From Catellatospora methionotrophica (GTDB lineage Bacteria; Actinomycetota; Actinomycetes; Mycobacteriales; Micromonosporaceae): a stretch of 64,000 nt of DNA. The notes beneath the pieces are model-generated. The model was not told the origin of the DNA. It worked only from the letters and a program-made list of their open reading frames with translations, and did no database searches. The DNA lies in contig NZ_JAAOTJ010000002.1 of the NCBI RefSeq assembly GCF_011297335.1, forward strand, positions 186,001-250,000, given 5' to 3'. This document shows, one piece after another, positions 1-8,177 of this stretch; position 1 is the first letter of the stretch; each line of letters begins with the position of its first letter. The position numbers and the translations under genes were made by a program.

Positions 1-427
1 ACGTCTGCGGCGTCACGCACTCGGTGTCGTCGCGCGGTGAGCCGTGGCAGAACCGCACCGCGCCCAGGCCGGTCACGTCGACGACGACGCTGAGCGGGAA
101 CGTGGCAAGGAACTCGACCGCTTCGGGCGTGTGCTGCCGGACCATCCACGGGTCGCGGGGGCGGGTGTGCTCACGTTCGCCACGGGCCAGCTCGACGACG
201 GCACGGTCGGCATTGCCGCGTACTAACACCGCCCGCCGCCCCAGCTCCCGTACCAGGTCGACGGTGGTCTGCGGTTCGGGTCCCCAGCTCAGGTCGCCCA
301 GGAACACGATCAGGTCGACGCCGACGGCGGCGACCTCGTCGAGCACCGCGAGCAGCGCGGGCACGTTGCCGTGCACGTCGGCCAGGGCCGCGACCCGCGA
401 CACCGGGCCGAAACGAGCAGTCGTCAC
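1..427 (-). CDS. Metallophosphoesterase, C-terminal part beyond window
   Basis: Translating the minus strand from the GTG at 427 gives a calcineurin-like phosphoesterase. The DVHGN metal-binding motif comes about 17 residues in, followed by a GDLSWGP motif, a RGNAD motif and then CHGSPRDD. These are the usual metal-ligand blocks (DxH, GDxx, GNxD, GHxx-like) of the YfcE/ApaH-like superfamily, which hydrolyses phosphomonoesters or phosphodiesters in the cytoplasm. The frame stays open to base 1, so the C-terminus lies outside the window. The start was chosen because it sits just ahead of the first motif. The substrate cannot be told. It is transcribed in the same direction as the FAD oxidoreductase upstream, 13 bases away. 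Confidence 0.75.
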   Translation of the reverse strand, partial: MTTARFGPVSRVAALADVHGNVPALLAVLDEVAAVGVDLIVFLGDLSWGPEPQTTVDLVRELGRRAVLVRGNADRAVVELARGEREHTRPRDPWMVRQHTPEAVEFLATFPLSVVVDVTGLGAVRFCHGSPRDDTECVTPQT

Positions 428-440
428 ACCGCCGATCCTG

Positions 441-2456
441 TCACGCCGCGACGAAGCGGGCGGCGTCGGCGACCACGTACCCGTCGGTGGCCTCGGTGCG
501 GATCAGCACGCTGGCGGCGGTGGGGGAGGACCCGGCGGGCAGGGTGAACGTGCCCAGTGACACCCACTGGCCGCCGCCGGTGCGCTGGTCGACGGTGCGG
601 GTGGTGACCGTGCCGCCCGCGCAGACGTCGACGGGCACGTTGCTCGCCCGGTTGGCGTGCGACGTCCACCGCAGGAACACCTGGTAGGAGCCGGTCACCG
701 GGATCGCCGGGGTGAACCGCAGCCGGTTGACGCCCTTGTTGGTGTTGTCGTCGTGCTCGTAGTCCGCGCCGTGGTATCCGGCGATCGAGGTGGACTTCAG
801 CCAGACACCCGCCCGGGTCACCCCGGCCGACGTCGAACTGTCCACGACGATCTCGCCGGGCGTGGTGAGCGGCCAGGTCAGCAGCTGCCCGTCGGCGCGC
901 AGCCGGGCCTGCAGGGACGCGATCGGCACCTGCTGCACGGCCGACCCGGCGGTGATCGCCAGGTGCGCGGCGGTCGCCGCCGACTGCGCGAGGATCATGA
1001 ACACGGGTTCCATCCGGATCGAGCCGTACGCGATGTGGCTCGCCGACAGGCACACCGGCACCAGCAGGTTCGCGCACTGCGACTCCACGGGCACGATCGA
1101 GCGGTAGCTGATCCCGAACGGCTGCGGCACACCGATCTGCACGTCGCCCTCGTTCTTCAGCGCACCCGCGACCACGACGCGCTGGCAGTTGTGCGAGTCC
1201 ATGGTGTAGCTGGCCAGCCCGACCGAGTCGGCCGCGGTCCGGCCGCCGCGGCAGTCGGCCTCGGTCATCACGTACGCCGAGACCATGCGCCGCGCCTCGC
1301 GGATGTACAGCTGGGTCGGCCAGCCGCCGTTGCCGGTGAACTCGTCGGCGGCCAGGCCCCACGACGCGGTCGCGCTGCGCACCGAGGCGGGCAGGCGCGG
1401 GTCGTTGGCCAGGAACCACATGAGTCCCTGCTGGTAGACGCGGTGCTCCTCGACCATGCTCGCGCGGGTGGCGTACGACGCGGTCGGGTAGGTGTAGTTC
1501 TGGCCGATGAAGTCGGTGGAGAACGCCCCGTCGTTGTTGGAGTCGGTCTTGCCGCCGCCGACCTGGTGCGTGGTGAAGAACGGGCCGGTGTATCCGGCCT
1601 GCACGTAGCGGGCCAGCGGCTCGTAGCCGATCGCGTCGTAGCCCGTGGGCTTGGCGAACGGGATCCGGTTGGCGGCCTGGGTCAGGCACATCCGGAAGTT
1701 GTAGGCCTGGATCCGCCCGTCCCCGCTGCCGGTGGGCGCGACCGGGGCCGCCGAGATGCCGGGCAGCAGCCCGCTGGCCGCGCTGCCCGCGGTCACGTAC
1801 GGGTCCACGAACCGGTTGAACTGGTGCCCGCTGCGCAGCTGCACCCCGTTGATCGTCTCGCCGTAGGCGCTGTTGGCCTCGCGCCCCGCCGTCCAGCCGA
1901 CCCCGGCCCGCGCCATCAGGTCACCCTCGTACGTCGCGTCGACGAACATCGGCGCCCGGAACGCCTGACCGTTGTCGCAGGCCAGCTCCGTGATCCGGTT
2001 GCCGGACATGGTCACCCCGGACAGCCGCGTGTTCAGGTAGACGGGCACGGCCGCCTCGGCCAGCAGCTCGTCGAAGATGGTGGCCGCGACGTGCGGTTCG
2101 AACGTGAACCGGGCGGGCGAGGTCGGGGTGACGGCGGTGCCGTTGTACTTGGCGTACACCCGGCGGTAGAACTCGCCCGCGAGGCCGCCGATGGCGGCCT
2201 TGACGCCGCTGTCGGTCATGCCGAGGCCGCCGGTGGACAGGCCGCCGACGTGCGCACCCGGCTCGACGATCAGCGCGCTGCGGCCCAGCCGCCGGGCGGT
2301 GACGGCGGCGGCGATGCCCGCCGACGTCGCGCCGTAGATCACCAGGTCGGCGGTGACGGCGGCGGCGGCGAGGGCGGGCAGCGAGACGGCCGGGACGGCG
2401 GCGACGACCAGGGTCGCGGTGCCCAGTCGCAGGACATGGCGGCGGGTGTACGGCAT
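441..2456 (-). CDS. Secreted FAD-dependent oxidoreductase with golvesin-like C-terminal domain
   Basis: A 671-residue protein starting at an ATG preceded by AGGAG. A twin-arginine-like signal (RRHVLRLG, then a hydrophobic stretch ending in alanines, about residues 5-35) suggests Tat export of a folded flavoprotein. Residues about 36-56 form the dinucleotide-binding strand-loop-helix (IYGATSAG). The body fits the FAD_oxidored family (PF12831), often found with polysaccharide-degrading functions. The last roughly 130 residues (VDSSTSAG to DAARFV) resemble the golvesin/xanthan-lyase C-terminal beta-sandwich, which probably binds carbohydrate or cell surface. Substrate unknown. A longer upstream start is possible but would place the Tat motif internally. 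Confidence 0.85.
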   Translation of the reverse strand: MPYTRRHVLRLGTATLVVAAVPAVSLPALAAAAVTADLVIYGATSAGIAAAVTARRLGRSALIVEPGAHVGGLSTGGLGMTDSGVKAAIGGLAGEFYRRVYAKYNGTAVTPTSPARFTFEPHVAATIFDELLAEAAVPVYLNTRLSGVTMSGNRITELACDNGQAFRAPMFVDATYEGDLMARAGVGWTAGREANSAYGETINGVQLRSGHQFNRFVDPYVTAGSAASGLLPGISAAPVAPTGSGDGRIQAYNFRMCLTQAANRIPFAKPTGYDAIGYEPLARYVQAGYTGPFFTTHQVGGGKTDSNNDGAFSTDFIGQNYTYPTASYATRASMVEEHRVYQQGLMWFLANDPRLPASVRSATASWGLAADEFTGNGGWPTQLYIREARRMVSAYVMTEADCRGGRTAADSVGLASYTMDSHNCQRVVVAGALKNEGDVQIGVPQPFGISYRSIVPVESQCANLLVPVCLSASHIAYGSIRMEPVFMILAQSAATAAHLAITAGSAVQQVPIASLQARLRADGQLLTWPLTTPGEIVVDSSTSAGVTRAGVWLKSTSIAGYHGADYEHDDNTNKGVNRLRFTPAIPVTGSYQVFLRWTSHANRASNVPVDVCAGGTVTTRTVDQRTGGGQWVSLGTFTLPAGSSPTAASVLIRTEATDGYVVADAARFVAA

Positions 2457-2555
2457 GGGACGCTCCTGATCGGCAGACGATCGGTCAGGGAACGCGCCGC
2501 CGCACCCGGCCACAAGGATCATGCGTCCATCGACCCCTGTCAAGCGCTCCGTGGG

Positions 2556-3296
2556 CTACTTGGTCGCGAGGCCGCCCCAGAAGGCGTCGGGGACCTGCTC
2601 GGGGGTGGCGTCGGGGCGCCAGTCGGCGACCGGGACGATGCCGTCGGCGGTGACCTGCCAGCGGCCGAGCAGCTTGCCGAAGTCGGCGGGTTCGCGCATG
2701 TGGAAGCCGGGGCCCATCATGGCCAGCGCCTCGGGGTAGGCGGCCAGCTCCATGGCGTCGAAGTCGAACGCCAGCTGGCTGCCCGCCGGGACCAGGTCGT
2801 ACATGGCGTCCAGGGCGCGGGCCAGGGTCGCGTCGTCGAGGAACGCGGCCAGGCCCAGGAAGATCAGCCCGACGGGGCGGGTGGCGTGGTCGGGCAGCGC
2901 CCGGTCCAGCGCGGCCGGGTCGATGCCGCCCGGATTCGCCGCGTCACCCAGCACGTAGTCCACGTTCGGGTGCCCGGCCAGCAGCTCGCGACCGGCCGCG
3001 ACGATCTCCGGGTCGACGTCGGTGTAGAGGACCCGCGCGCCCGGTGCGGTCTCGTGCACGTTGCCCTGGGCGGGGATGCCCGCGCCGAAGACCAGGAACT
3101 GGTCCACGCCCTCGGTCGCCAGCTGCCGTGTCGCCCGCCCGGAGAACGCCCGCAGCGAGCGGAAGATCTCCGCGCACGGCCCGTAGGCCCCCTCGAACGC
3201 CTGCGCGGCGGCGACGTCGACCGGGTGATGGCCGGTGCCGCCCAGCCAATAGTCGATCATTCGGGCGGTGCTCGGGGCCTGCGGCTGCGTCGTCAT
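2556..3296 (-). CDS. SAV2177-type SAM-dependent methyltransferase
   Basis: A 246-residue protein with the hallmarks of the actinobacterial SAV2177/DUF574 methyltransferase family (PF04672). The N-terminus reads ARMIDYWLGG, followed by QFLVFGAGIPAQGNVHE as the SAM-binding loop region and then YTDVDPEIV, whose acidic residue would contact the SAM ribose. The family is abundant in actinomycetes, but natural substrates are mostly unknown. The ATG start has a clean AAGGAGA ribosome site 7 bases upstream. It lies divergent from the next methyltransferase, with about 210 bases between the starts. Confidence 0.85.
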   Translation of the reverse strand: MTTQPQAPSTARMIDYWLGGTGHHPVDVAAAQAFEGAYGPCAEIFRSLRAFSGRATRQLATEGVDQFLVFGAGIPAQGNVHETAPGARVLYTDVDPEIVAAGRELLAGHPNVDYVLGDAANPGGIDPAALDRALPDHATRPVGLIFLGLAAFLDDATLARALDAMYDLVPAGSQLAFDFDAMELAAYPEALAMMGPGFHMREPADFGKLLGRWQVTADGIVPVADWRPDATPEQVPDAFWGGLATK

Positions 3297-3505
3297 CGAT
3301 CTTCTCCTTATGCGAGGTGCGGCGTACAGTCTCGCACCGTCGTGACCGGACGGTGTCCGCGCGGCCGTGCCAGCGCGTTCACCGGCGTGGCGGGCGAGGG
3401 CCGCCCGCGCACCCCCGTACGACCGAAAAAGCGCACCTGACGTCGTATGGAGTAAACGCGTGTTCCGGGGTGCCGGGCGGCTTGACAACCGTTACGGTCG
3501 AACCC

Positions 3506-4300
3506 ATGAGCAACGTGACCCGTGACGTGTTCGACGACAAGGTGTCCGCCTGGCGGCAGTGGCAGGACGCGCCCTGGGGCCGGTTGCGCTACACCCTGGC
3601 CGAGCACAACATCGCCCGCCACCTCGACGGACGCCGCCTGCGCATCCTCGACGTGGCCGGCGGCAACGGCGTCGAGGCGGTCCGCTACGCCGTCGCCGGG
3701 CACCAGGTCACCCTGGTGGACTACTCGCCGCAGATGCTGGTGTCGGCGCGCTCGCTGGCCGAGTCGACCGGCGTCGCGCACCGGGTCACCGTGATCGAGT
3801 CCGACGTCGCCAAGCTCGGCGACGTCGTCGAGCAGGGCTTCGACCTGGTGCTGTGCCACAACCTGCTGCCGTACGTCGCCGACGTCGAGTCGACGCTGCA
3901 GACGGTGATGGCGCCGCTGGCCGAGGGCGGGCTGCTGAGCGTCATCGCGGGCAACGCCCACTCCGAGCCGCTGCGCGCGGCGATCCGCGACATGGACCTC
4001 ACCGCCGCGTACGAGACCCTCGACGCGTCCGAGCGGTTCACCCACACGTTCAACACCCCGGTGTATCCGCGTACCGCCGACGAGGTGTGCACCGCGCTGC
4101 GGCGGCTCGGCGCGGGCGTGCTCGGGCACTACGGCATCCGCTCGGTGTGCGACTACATCCCCGACGACGAGCGCAAGTACGACGCGTCGTTCTTCGCCGA
4201 GCTGGAGCGGCTGGAGATCGCGCTGTCGGACCGGATGCCGTTCCCGCTGACCGCGCGGCTGTTCCACGTGATCGCCAGCGCGCCGGTCACAGCTGGGTGA
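3506..4300 (+). CDS. Class I SAM-dependent methyltransferase, CmoM-like
   Basis: A 264-residue Rossmann-fold methyltransferase. Motif I is LDVAGGNG near residue 50, motif II is TLVDYS, and post-motif residues read LVLCHNLLPYV. The overall pattern (FDDK start, VAGGNGVEAVRYA, NTPVYPRTADEV, GIRSVCDYIPDD, RLFHVIA end) matches my memory of the CmoM family, tRNA uridine-34 carboxymethoxy methyl-ester methyltransferases. Orthology is not proven. The gene ends by overlapping the convergent AmiC-like gene by 14 bases. No strong Shine-Dalgarno is visible before the ATG. Confidence 0.8.
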   Translation: MSNVTRDVFDDKVSAWRQWQDAPWGRLRYTLAEHNIARHLDGRRLRILDVAGGNGVEAVRYAVAGHQVTLVDYSPQMLVSARSLAESTGVAHRVTVIESDVAKLGDVVEQGFDLVLCHNLLPYVADVESTLQTVMAPLAEGGLLSVIAGNAHSEPLRAAIRDMDLTAAYETLDASERFTHTFNTPVYPRTADEVCTALRRLGAGVLGHYGIRSVCDYIPDDERKYDASFFAELERLEIALSDRMPFPLTARLFHVIASAPVTAG

Positions 4301-5405
4301 GCACGTTGAAGTCGAGCCGGTCGGCTTCGGCGAGGTAGATGCGCTGGCGGGCGTGCCTGCGGCGCATCGCGATCGCGCCGCGCGGGCCCTCGTAGGTGAC
4401 CGTGTCCGCACCCGATCCGATCGCCCGCACGTCCAGCGACCCCGCCCGGTTGATCAGCGCGGCGAGCAGCAGCACGCCCTCGTAACAGGACTCGCCGAGG
4501 CTGCCCGGCTGCGGCGCCTCGACGCCGAAGCGGCGCGCGTACTGGCCGTGGAAGTCCAGGTTCTCCGGCGTCACCAGCGTCGCGAAGAACCCGGCTGTGC
4601 TGAACAGGCCACGGGTGGCGTGCGCGCCGCTGGCCATCAGCATGTTCTCGTCCATCAGCGTGCTCAGCCGCAGGCATCGCTGGTCCAGGCCGGACGCGGC
4701 GAACGCCCGGTTGAAGCGCACCGCGTCGTTGCCGACCAGCAGCATCAGCACCGCGTCGGCCGCGCTGGCCTCGACCCGGCGCAGCACGTCGGCGAAGCCG
4801 TGCACGCCCAGCGGCAGGAACGCCTGCCCGCACACCCGCGTACCGGACTCGACCGCGTACCGGTGGGCGGCCGCCGCGGTGCGCCGGGGCCACACGTAGT
4901 CGTTGCCGACGATGAACCAGCGCCGGACCCGGTGCTCCCCGGCCAGCAGCCGCATCGCGGGCAGCAGCTGCTCGTCGGGCGTCTCGCTGGTCAGGTAGAC
5001 GCCGTCGGTGCGCTCGCCGCCCTCGTACAGGGCGGTGTAGACGTACGGCACACGGTGCGCGATGCGCGGCGCGAGCGCCTGGCGCACCGACGAGATGTGC
5101 CAGCCGGTCACCCCGTGCACCGCGCCGAGCGCCACCAGCGCCTCGACCTCGGCGGCGACCCGCCCCGGAGCCGCCCCGCCGTCGACCGGCACCAGGCTCA
5201 GCTCCCGGCCCAGCACCCCGCCGTTGCGGTTGACCTCCTCGACGGCGAGCTGCGCGCACAGCTCGCAGGTCGGACCGAAGATCCCGGCCGGGCCCTGCAT
5301 CGGGAACACCAGTGCCACGTGCACGGTCTCACCGAGGGTGCCCGTGTTCCGGCCGGGCAGTCCGGGGACGACCAGGCCTGGCAACCGCTGCGGCGGTACG
5401 GGCAT
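4287..5405 (-). CDS. AmiC/UrtA-like ligand-binding protein without signal peptide
   Basis: A 372-residue type-1 periplasmic-binding-fold protein of the AmiC/UrtA kind (Peripla_BP_5-like). It reads VHVALVFPMQGPAGIFG, then EEVNRNGGVLGREL, TALYEGGE, SETPDEQLLPA and NDYVWPRRTAAAAHRYA. These regions run parallel to the exported urea-binding protein encoded at 21466-22710. The difference is that no signal peptide or lipobox precedes the domain, so it is probably cytosolic. AmiC itself senses short amides and controls amidase expression. Its divergent neighbour is a MarR regulator, which fits a sensory role. The ATG at 5405 is chosen, but an in-frame GTG two codons upstream is also possible. Its stop overlaps the methyltransferase gene. 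Confidence 0.75.
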   Translation of the reverse strand: MPVPPQRLPGLVVPGLPGRNTGTLGETVHVALVFPMQGPAGIFGPTCELCAQLAVEEVNRNGGVLGRELSLVPVDGGAAPGRVAAEVEALVALGAVHGVTGWHISSVRQALAPRIAHRVPYVYTALYEGGERTDGVYLTSETPDEQLLPAMRLLAGEHRVRRWFIVGNDYVWPRRTAAAAHRYAVESGTRVCGQAFLPLGVHGFADVLRRVEASAADAVLMLLVGNDAVRFNRAFAASGLDQRCLRLSTLMDENMLMASGAHATRGLFSTAGFFATLVTPENLDFHGQYARRFGVEAPQPGSLGESCYEGVLLLAALINRAGSLDVRAIGSGADTVTYEGPRGAIAMRRRHARQRIYLAEADRLDFNVLTQL

Positions 5406-5448
5406 GGGCACATGTTCCCGTGGACCGGGCACGATCTCCAGCCGTTCC

Positions 5449-5473
5449 CGAACCTTAAGCCGTTCGATAGGAT
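5449..5473 (+). promoter_or_regulatory. Candidate MarR operator and -10 box
   Basis: The palindrome CGAAC-N8-GTTCG (5449-5466) sits directly upstream of TAGGAT (5468-5473), a good actinomycete -10 box. It lies between the divergent AmiC-like and MarR genes. MarR proteins usually bind such palindromes in their own promoter, so autoregulation is a reasonable inference. No clear -35 element is visible. Confidence 0.4.
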
Positions 5474-5502
5474 GAGTCACGTCCATCGGCCGAGGAGGGA
5501 CC

Positions 5503-5952
5503 TTGCCCGCCCCAGCTCCCCACGGTCCGACCCCCGATCTGCTGCAGCTGCTGACCCAGGCGGAGCGGCTGCTGCAGCGGCGGCTGTCGGCGATCCTGCG
5601 CGCCGAGCAGTGTTCGCCCGAGGCGTGGCGGGTGCTGACGCTGCTGGCCGCCGAGGGCGGACGCCCGATGACCGAGGTCGCCGACGGGGCGTTCCTGCCG
5701 CCCGGCACCCTGACCAAGGTCGTCGACCAGCTCGTCGAGCACAGCCTGGTGTACCGGCGGGTCGATCCACTGGACCGCCGGCGCGTCCGCGCCTACCTCA
5801 GCCCACGCGGCCGCCAGCTGCACGATCGCGTCGCCGAGCGGGTGCGCGCGAGCATCGGAGAGCTGGCCATGCCCGTGGCCGAGCGCGATCAGCTCGGAGC
5901 GTTGCTGGGCGCGCTGACCGGCGCGCTGTCACGCCACCCTGCCGCCGCCTGA
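5503..5952 (+). CDS. MarR-family transcriptional regulator
   Basis: A 149-residue winged-helix protein. It has an N-terminal dimerisation helix (DLLQLLTQAERLLQRRL), the recognition region EAWRVLTLLAAEGGRPM-TEVADGAFLPPGTLTKVVDQL, then the beta-wing signature VDPLDRRRVRAYLSPRG that is typical of MarR proteins. The TTG start is supported by a strong GAGGAGG about 5 bases upstream. It is divergent from the AmiC-like ligand-binding protein, which suggests joint control of a response to a small molecule. Ligand unknown. Confidence 0.85.
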   Translation: MPAPAPHGPTPDLLQLLTQAERLLQRRLSAILRAEQCSPEAWRVLTLLAAEGGRPMTEVADGAFLPPGTLTKVVDQLVEHSLVYRRVDPLDRRRVRAYLSPRGRQLHDRVAERVRASIGELAMPVAERDQLGALLGALTGALSRHPAAA

Positions 5953-6292
5953 CCGGCGCGACGGTCATTGCCAAGGGGATCGACCTGCCTTAATATGAGG
6001 CTGCGGTGGGCGGGAGCGTTTCCACGGCTCGGGCAGGTGCGAAGCGTTCCGCGATGACATCGGGCGAAGGGCCACGACGCCGGAGTCCACATCGGTCGCG
6101 GTGTGGCAGATCGCGGGAGGCGCGATGCGCCCGCGTCCCGCCACCGGACCCGTGCCGCACGCGCCGCGCCACTCCACTTCACCACTTGATGATCGACGCC
6201 CCCGAGGGGCATGCCGACCCGTCCCGGTGCCTGGGGGTACAGCCCGCGCACCGGGACGCCTCCACCCGCCCACCCCGCCGCTTCCCCTGTCG

Positions 6293-6351
6293 CAACTCTT
6301 AAAGAGTCGCGGCCTCGGCAGCCCCCTGAGGCCGCGACTCTTTAAGAGTTG
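6293..6351. terminator. Perfect 24-bp inverted repeat, likely bidirectional terminator
   Basis: Arms at 6293-6316 and 6328-6351 are exact reverse complements around an 11-base loop. Part of each arm (AACTCTTAAAGAGT) is nearly self-palindromic. The element lies just past the 3' end of the minus-strand UDG-ART gene and downstream of the plus-strand MarR gene, a terminator position for both. Confidence 0.65.
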
Positions 6352-6356
6352 TCGCA

Positions 6357-6391
6357 GGGTGGGGCGGGGTTGGGGGTGGGTGGGTGGGTGG
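6357..6391 (+). other. G-quadruplex-prone G tract
   Basis: A run of seven separate G3-G5 blocks with 1-2 base spacers, ending immediately before the stop codon of the UDG-ART gene. On the mRNA of that gene the same tract is C-rich, so any quadruplex would form on the plus DNA strand. Confidence 0.5.
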
Positions 6392-8005
6392 TCAGGAGAC
6401 CATGTGTTGGTCGGTGAGTTCGGTCAGGTGGACGGTGCACAGGCCGCCGCGGTCGGTTTGGACGTCGGTCACGGTGAGTTGGGTGCCGGGGGCGAGGATG
6501 TACTCCTCCTCGCCGGTGAAGGCGGAGAAGCTGCGGATGCCGACCGCCCGCACCGGGGTCACCTCGAAGATGGTCCGCTTGCCCCGGCTGCCGAGGAACG
6601 CCCGCGCCACGCCCAGCTTCGACGTGCAGGACGACACACCCCACCAGGTCACGGTCTGGCCCACCGGGTACGGCGCCCGCAGGTCCAGCGCCACGCCGCG
6701 CCACAGCGGCTCGGTGCGGGCGGGCAGCCGCGACACGGCCGAGAACAGCAGCCGCAGGTACGGCAGGTACGGCTCGATCCGGGTGCGGTCGGGGTGGCGC
6801 AGCGTCGCGTTGATCTGCCGGTAGAACGCCGACTCGCAGGTGTAGAGGTACAGCGCGGCGACCTCGTCGGCCGACAGCCCACCGGTCGCCTGCGCGGCGT
6901 GCTGGCGGCCGAAGTCGTGTGAGCTCTGCACGTACCAGTCGAGCCCGGACAGCAGTTTTGCGGCCGGGGCGACGGCCTCGCGGAAGTCCATCAGCGGGGT
7001 GTCGAACACGCCGGTGATCGCGGGCAGGGCCAAGCCCTCGTCCTTGACGCTGGCGAGGCGCTCCAGGTAGAGCTTGTGCAGTTCCATCGTGGAGGCGATG
7101 AACGCGCCCATCCGGTCGGCCGTGCCCGGCTGGCCGTCAGACCCCGCGTCCGTGTTCCAGCCCTTGGCGGGCAGCCAGTCGATCTCGTCGGCCCCGAGCG
7201 TGCGCAGCGCCTCGTTGACCGCGCCGAAGTGGTCGCCGTCGCAGAAGATGTCGCCCTGCGCGGCGGGGTTGGGGTGGTCGATGTGGCGGACCTCGACGCC
7301 GGGATACTTCTTCTGCAGGCGTACGACCAGGTTCTTCAGGGTGCGGGCGTGCGCGCCCCACCATGCGAACACGACGCCCTTGTCCTGCTCGTCGTCGGTC
7401 GCCTGCTTGGCGCGCAGGATCTCCTCGACGAGCTTCTCGACGACCGGCCGCCAGAACGCGGTGTGCTGGTCGACGCCCATGGCCCCGTCGGCGCTGGCGG
7501 TCAGCGAGGCGTTCAGCAGCAGTACGCCCTGGGTCAGCATCGCCTGGAACCACTCCGGCGGCTGCACGGTGTCGTGCTCGCGCAGCAGCTTGCGGATGTC
7601 GGCGATCGGGGTCTTCTTCGGGATGCCGTGCTTCCACATCGCCGCGGCCTTGATGATGCAGCGGATGCTGATCACCTTGCCGAACTGGCTGTCGTTCCAG
7701 TCGTGGAACGTGTTGTCGAACATGGCGATGCCGGTCGCGCTCTCCGGGCGCGGGTAGGGGTTCTGCCCGAAGACGACGACCTTCCACTTCTGCGGCGGAT
7801 GCGGCTTGAGCGCCTGGAACGTCAGCTCGCGGACCGGCACGACCTGCGGCCCACGGCCGGGGCCGATGAACGTCGCCGCGGCGGGCTGCGCCTCGATGAC
7901 CGGCTTCAACAGCGGCAGCCACGGCTCGCCACCACCGTTGAACAGGTCGGCGAGGGCGAGCGGGTCGTCCTGCCCGGACGGCGGCGGCGCGGCGTTGTCA
8001 CTCAT
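6392..8005 (-). CDS. Uracil-DNA-glycosylase-like / ADP-ribosyltransferase fusion
   Basis: A 537-residue two-domain protein. Residues about 70-285 align by eye with family-1 uracil-DNA glycosylase: VVVFGQNPYP (78-85) for the Ung water-activating loop GQDPYH, TQGVLLLNASLTA (158-170, uracil-recognition Asn kept), GVVFAWWGAHA (210-220), HPNPAA (244-249) for HPSPLS, and EIDWLP. The catalytic Asp is Asn and the following His is Pro, so normal glycosylase chemistry is doubtful. Residues about 375-515 form an R-S-E ADP-ribosyltransferase domain: YTCESAFYRQINATLR, LWRGV (Arg436), WGVSSCTS, and an EEE stretch at 499-501 that would supply the E-x-E. Such enzymes transfer ADP-ribose from NAD. A macrodomain protein is encoded divergently 172 bases away. 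The target (DNA base or protein) is unknown. Confidence 0.85.
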   Translation of the reverse strand: MSDNAAPPPSGQDDPLALADLFNGGGEPWLPLLKPVIEAQPAAATFIGPGRGPQVVPVRELTFQALKPHPPQKWKVVVFGQNPYPRPESATGIAMFDNTFHDWNDSQFGKVISIRCIIKAAAMWKHGIPKKTPIADIRKLLREHDTVQPPEWFQAMLTQGVLLLNASLTASADGAMGVDQHTAFWRPVVEKLVEEILRAKQATDDEQDKGVVFAWWGAHARTLKNLVVRLQKKYPGVEVRHIDHPNPAAQGDIFCDGDHFGAVNEALRTLGADEIDWLPAKGWNTDAGSDGQPGTADRMGAFIASTMELHKLYLERLASVKDEGLALPAITGVFDTPLMDFREAVAPAAKLLSGLDWYVQSSHDFGRQHAAQATGGLSADEVAALYLYTCESAFYRQINATLRHPDRTRIEPYLPYLRLLFSAVSRLPARTEPLWRGVALDLRAPYPVGQTVTWWGVSSCTSKLGVARAFLGSRGKRTIFEVTPVRAVGIRSFSAFTGEEEYILAPGTQLTVTDVQTDRGGLCTVHLTELTDQHMVS

Positions 8006-8177
8006 GAACGTGCTCCCGGAGCGGTCGTGCTGACGGCGGACCGGCGGACGCTAACACCGCCCGACGACAACTCTCCGCGGGCAGTTCGATCTCGACTGTC
8101 CCGCTCGGATTTCGTCGGTGCGGACCGCTATCTTTCGAGCCGCTGCACCGAATCCCTAGTCGCGACCGGAGCGAATC

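Larger units (their letters stand above)
5953..6391. other. Intergenic region without convincing gene
   Basis: About 440 bases lie between the MarR gene and the stop of the UDG-ART gene. Short overlapping frames exist on both strands, but none has a ribosome site or recognisable domain. The right part holds a perfect hairpin (6293-6351) and a G-run tract (6357-6391). I see nothing identifiable in 5953-6290. Confidence 0.6.

Noticed and set aside
657-3440. A 927-residue plus-strand open frame antisense to the FAD oxidoreductase and methyltransferase
   Set aside because: Arg/Gly/Val-rich composition with no domain; the minus-strand genes have clear motifs and ribosome sites.
3482-3487. TTGACA as -35 box for the methyltransferase gene at 3506
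   Set aside because: A -10 at 16-18 bases spacing would fall inside or past the start codon, and no TANNNT is there.
8006-8177. LexA/SOS box between the UDG-ART and macrodomain genes
   Set aside because: No CGAAC-N4-GTTCG-type palindrome is present; the closest stretch near 8090 does not match.
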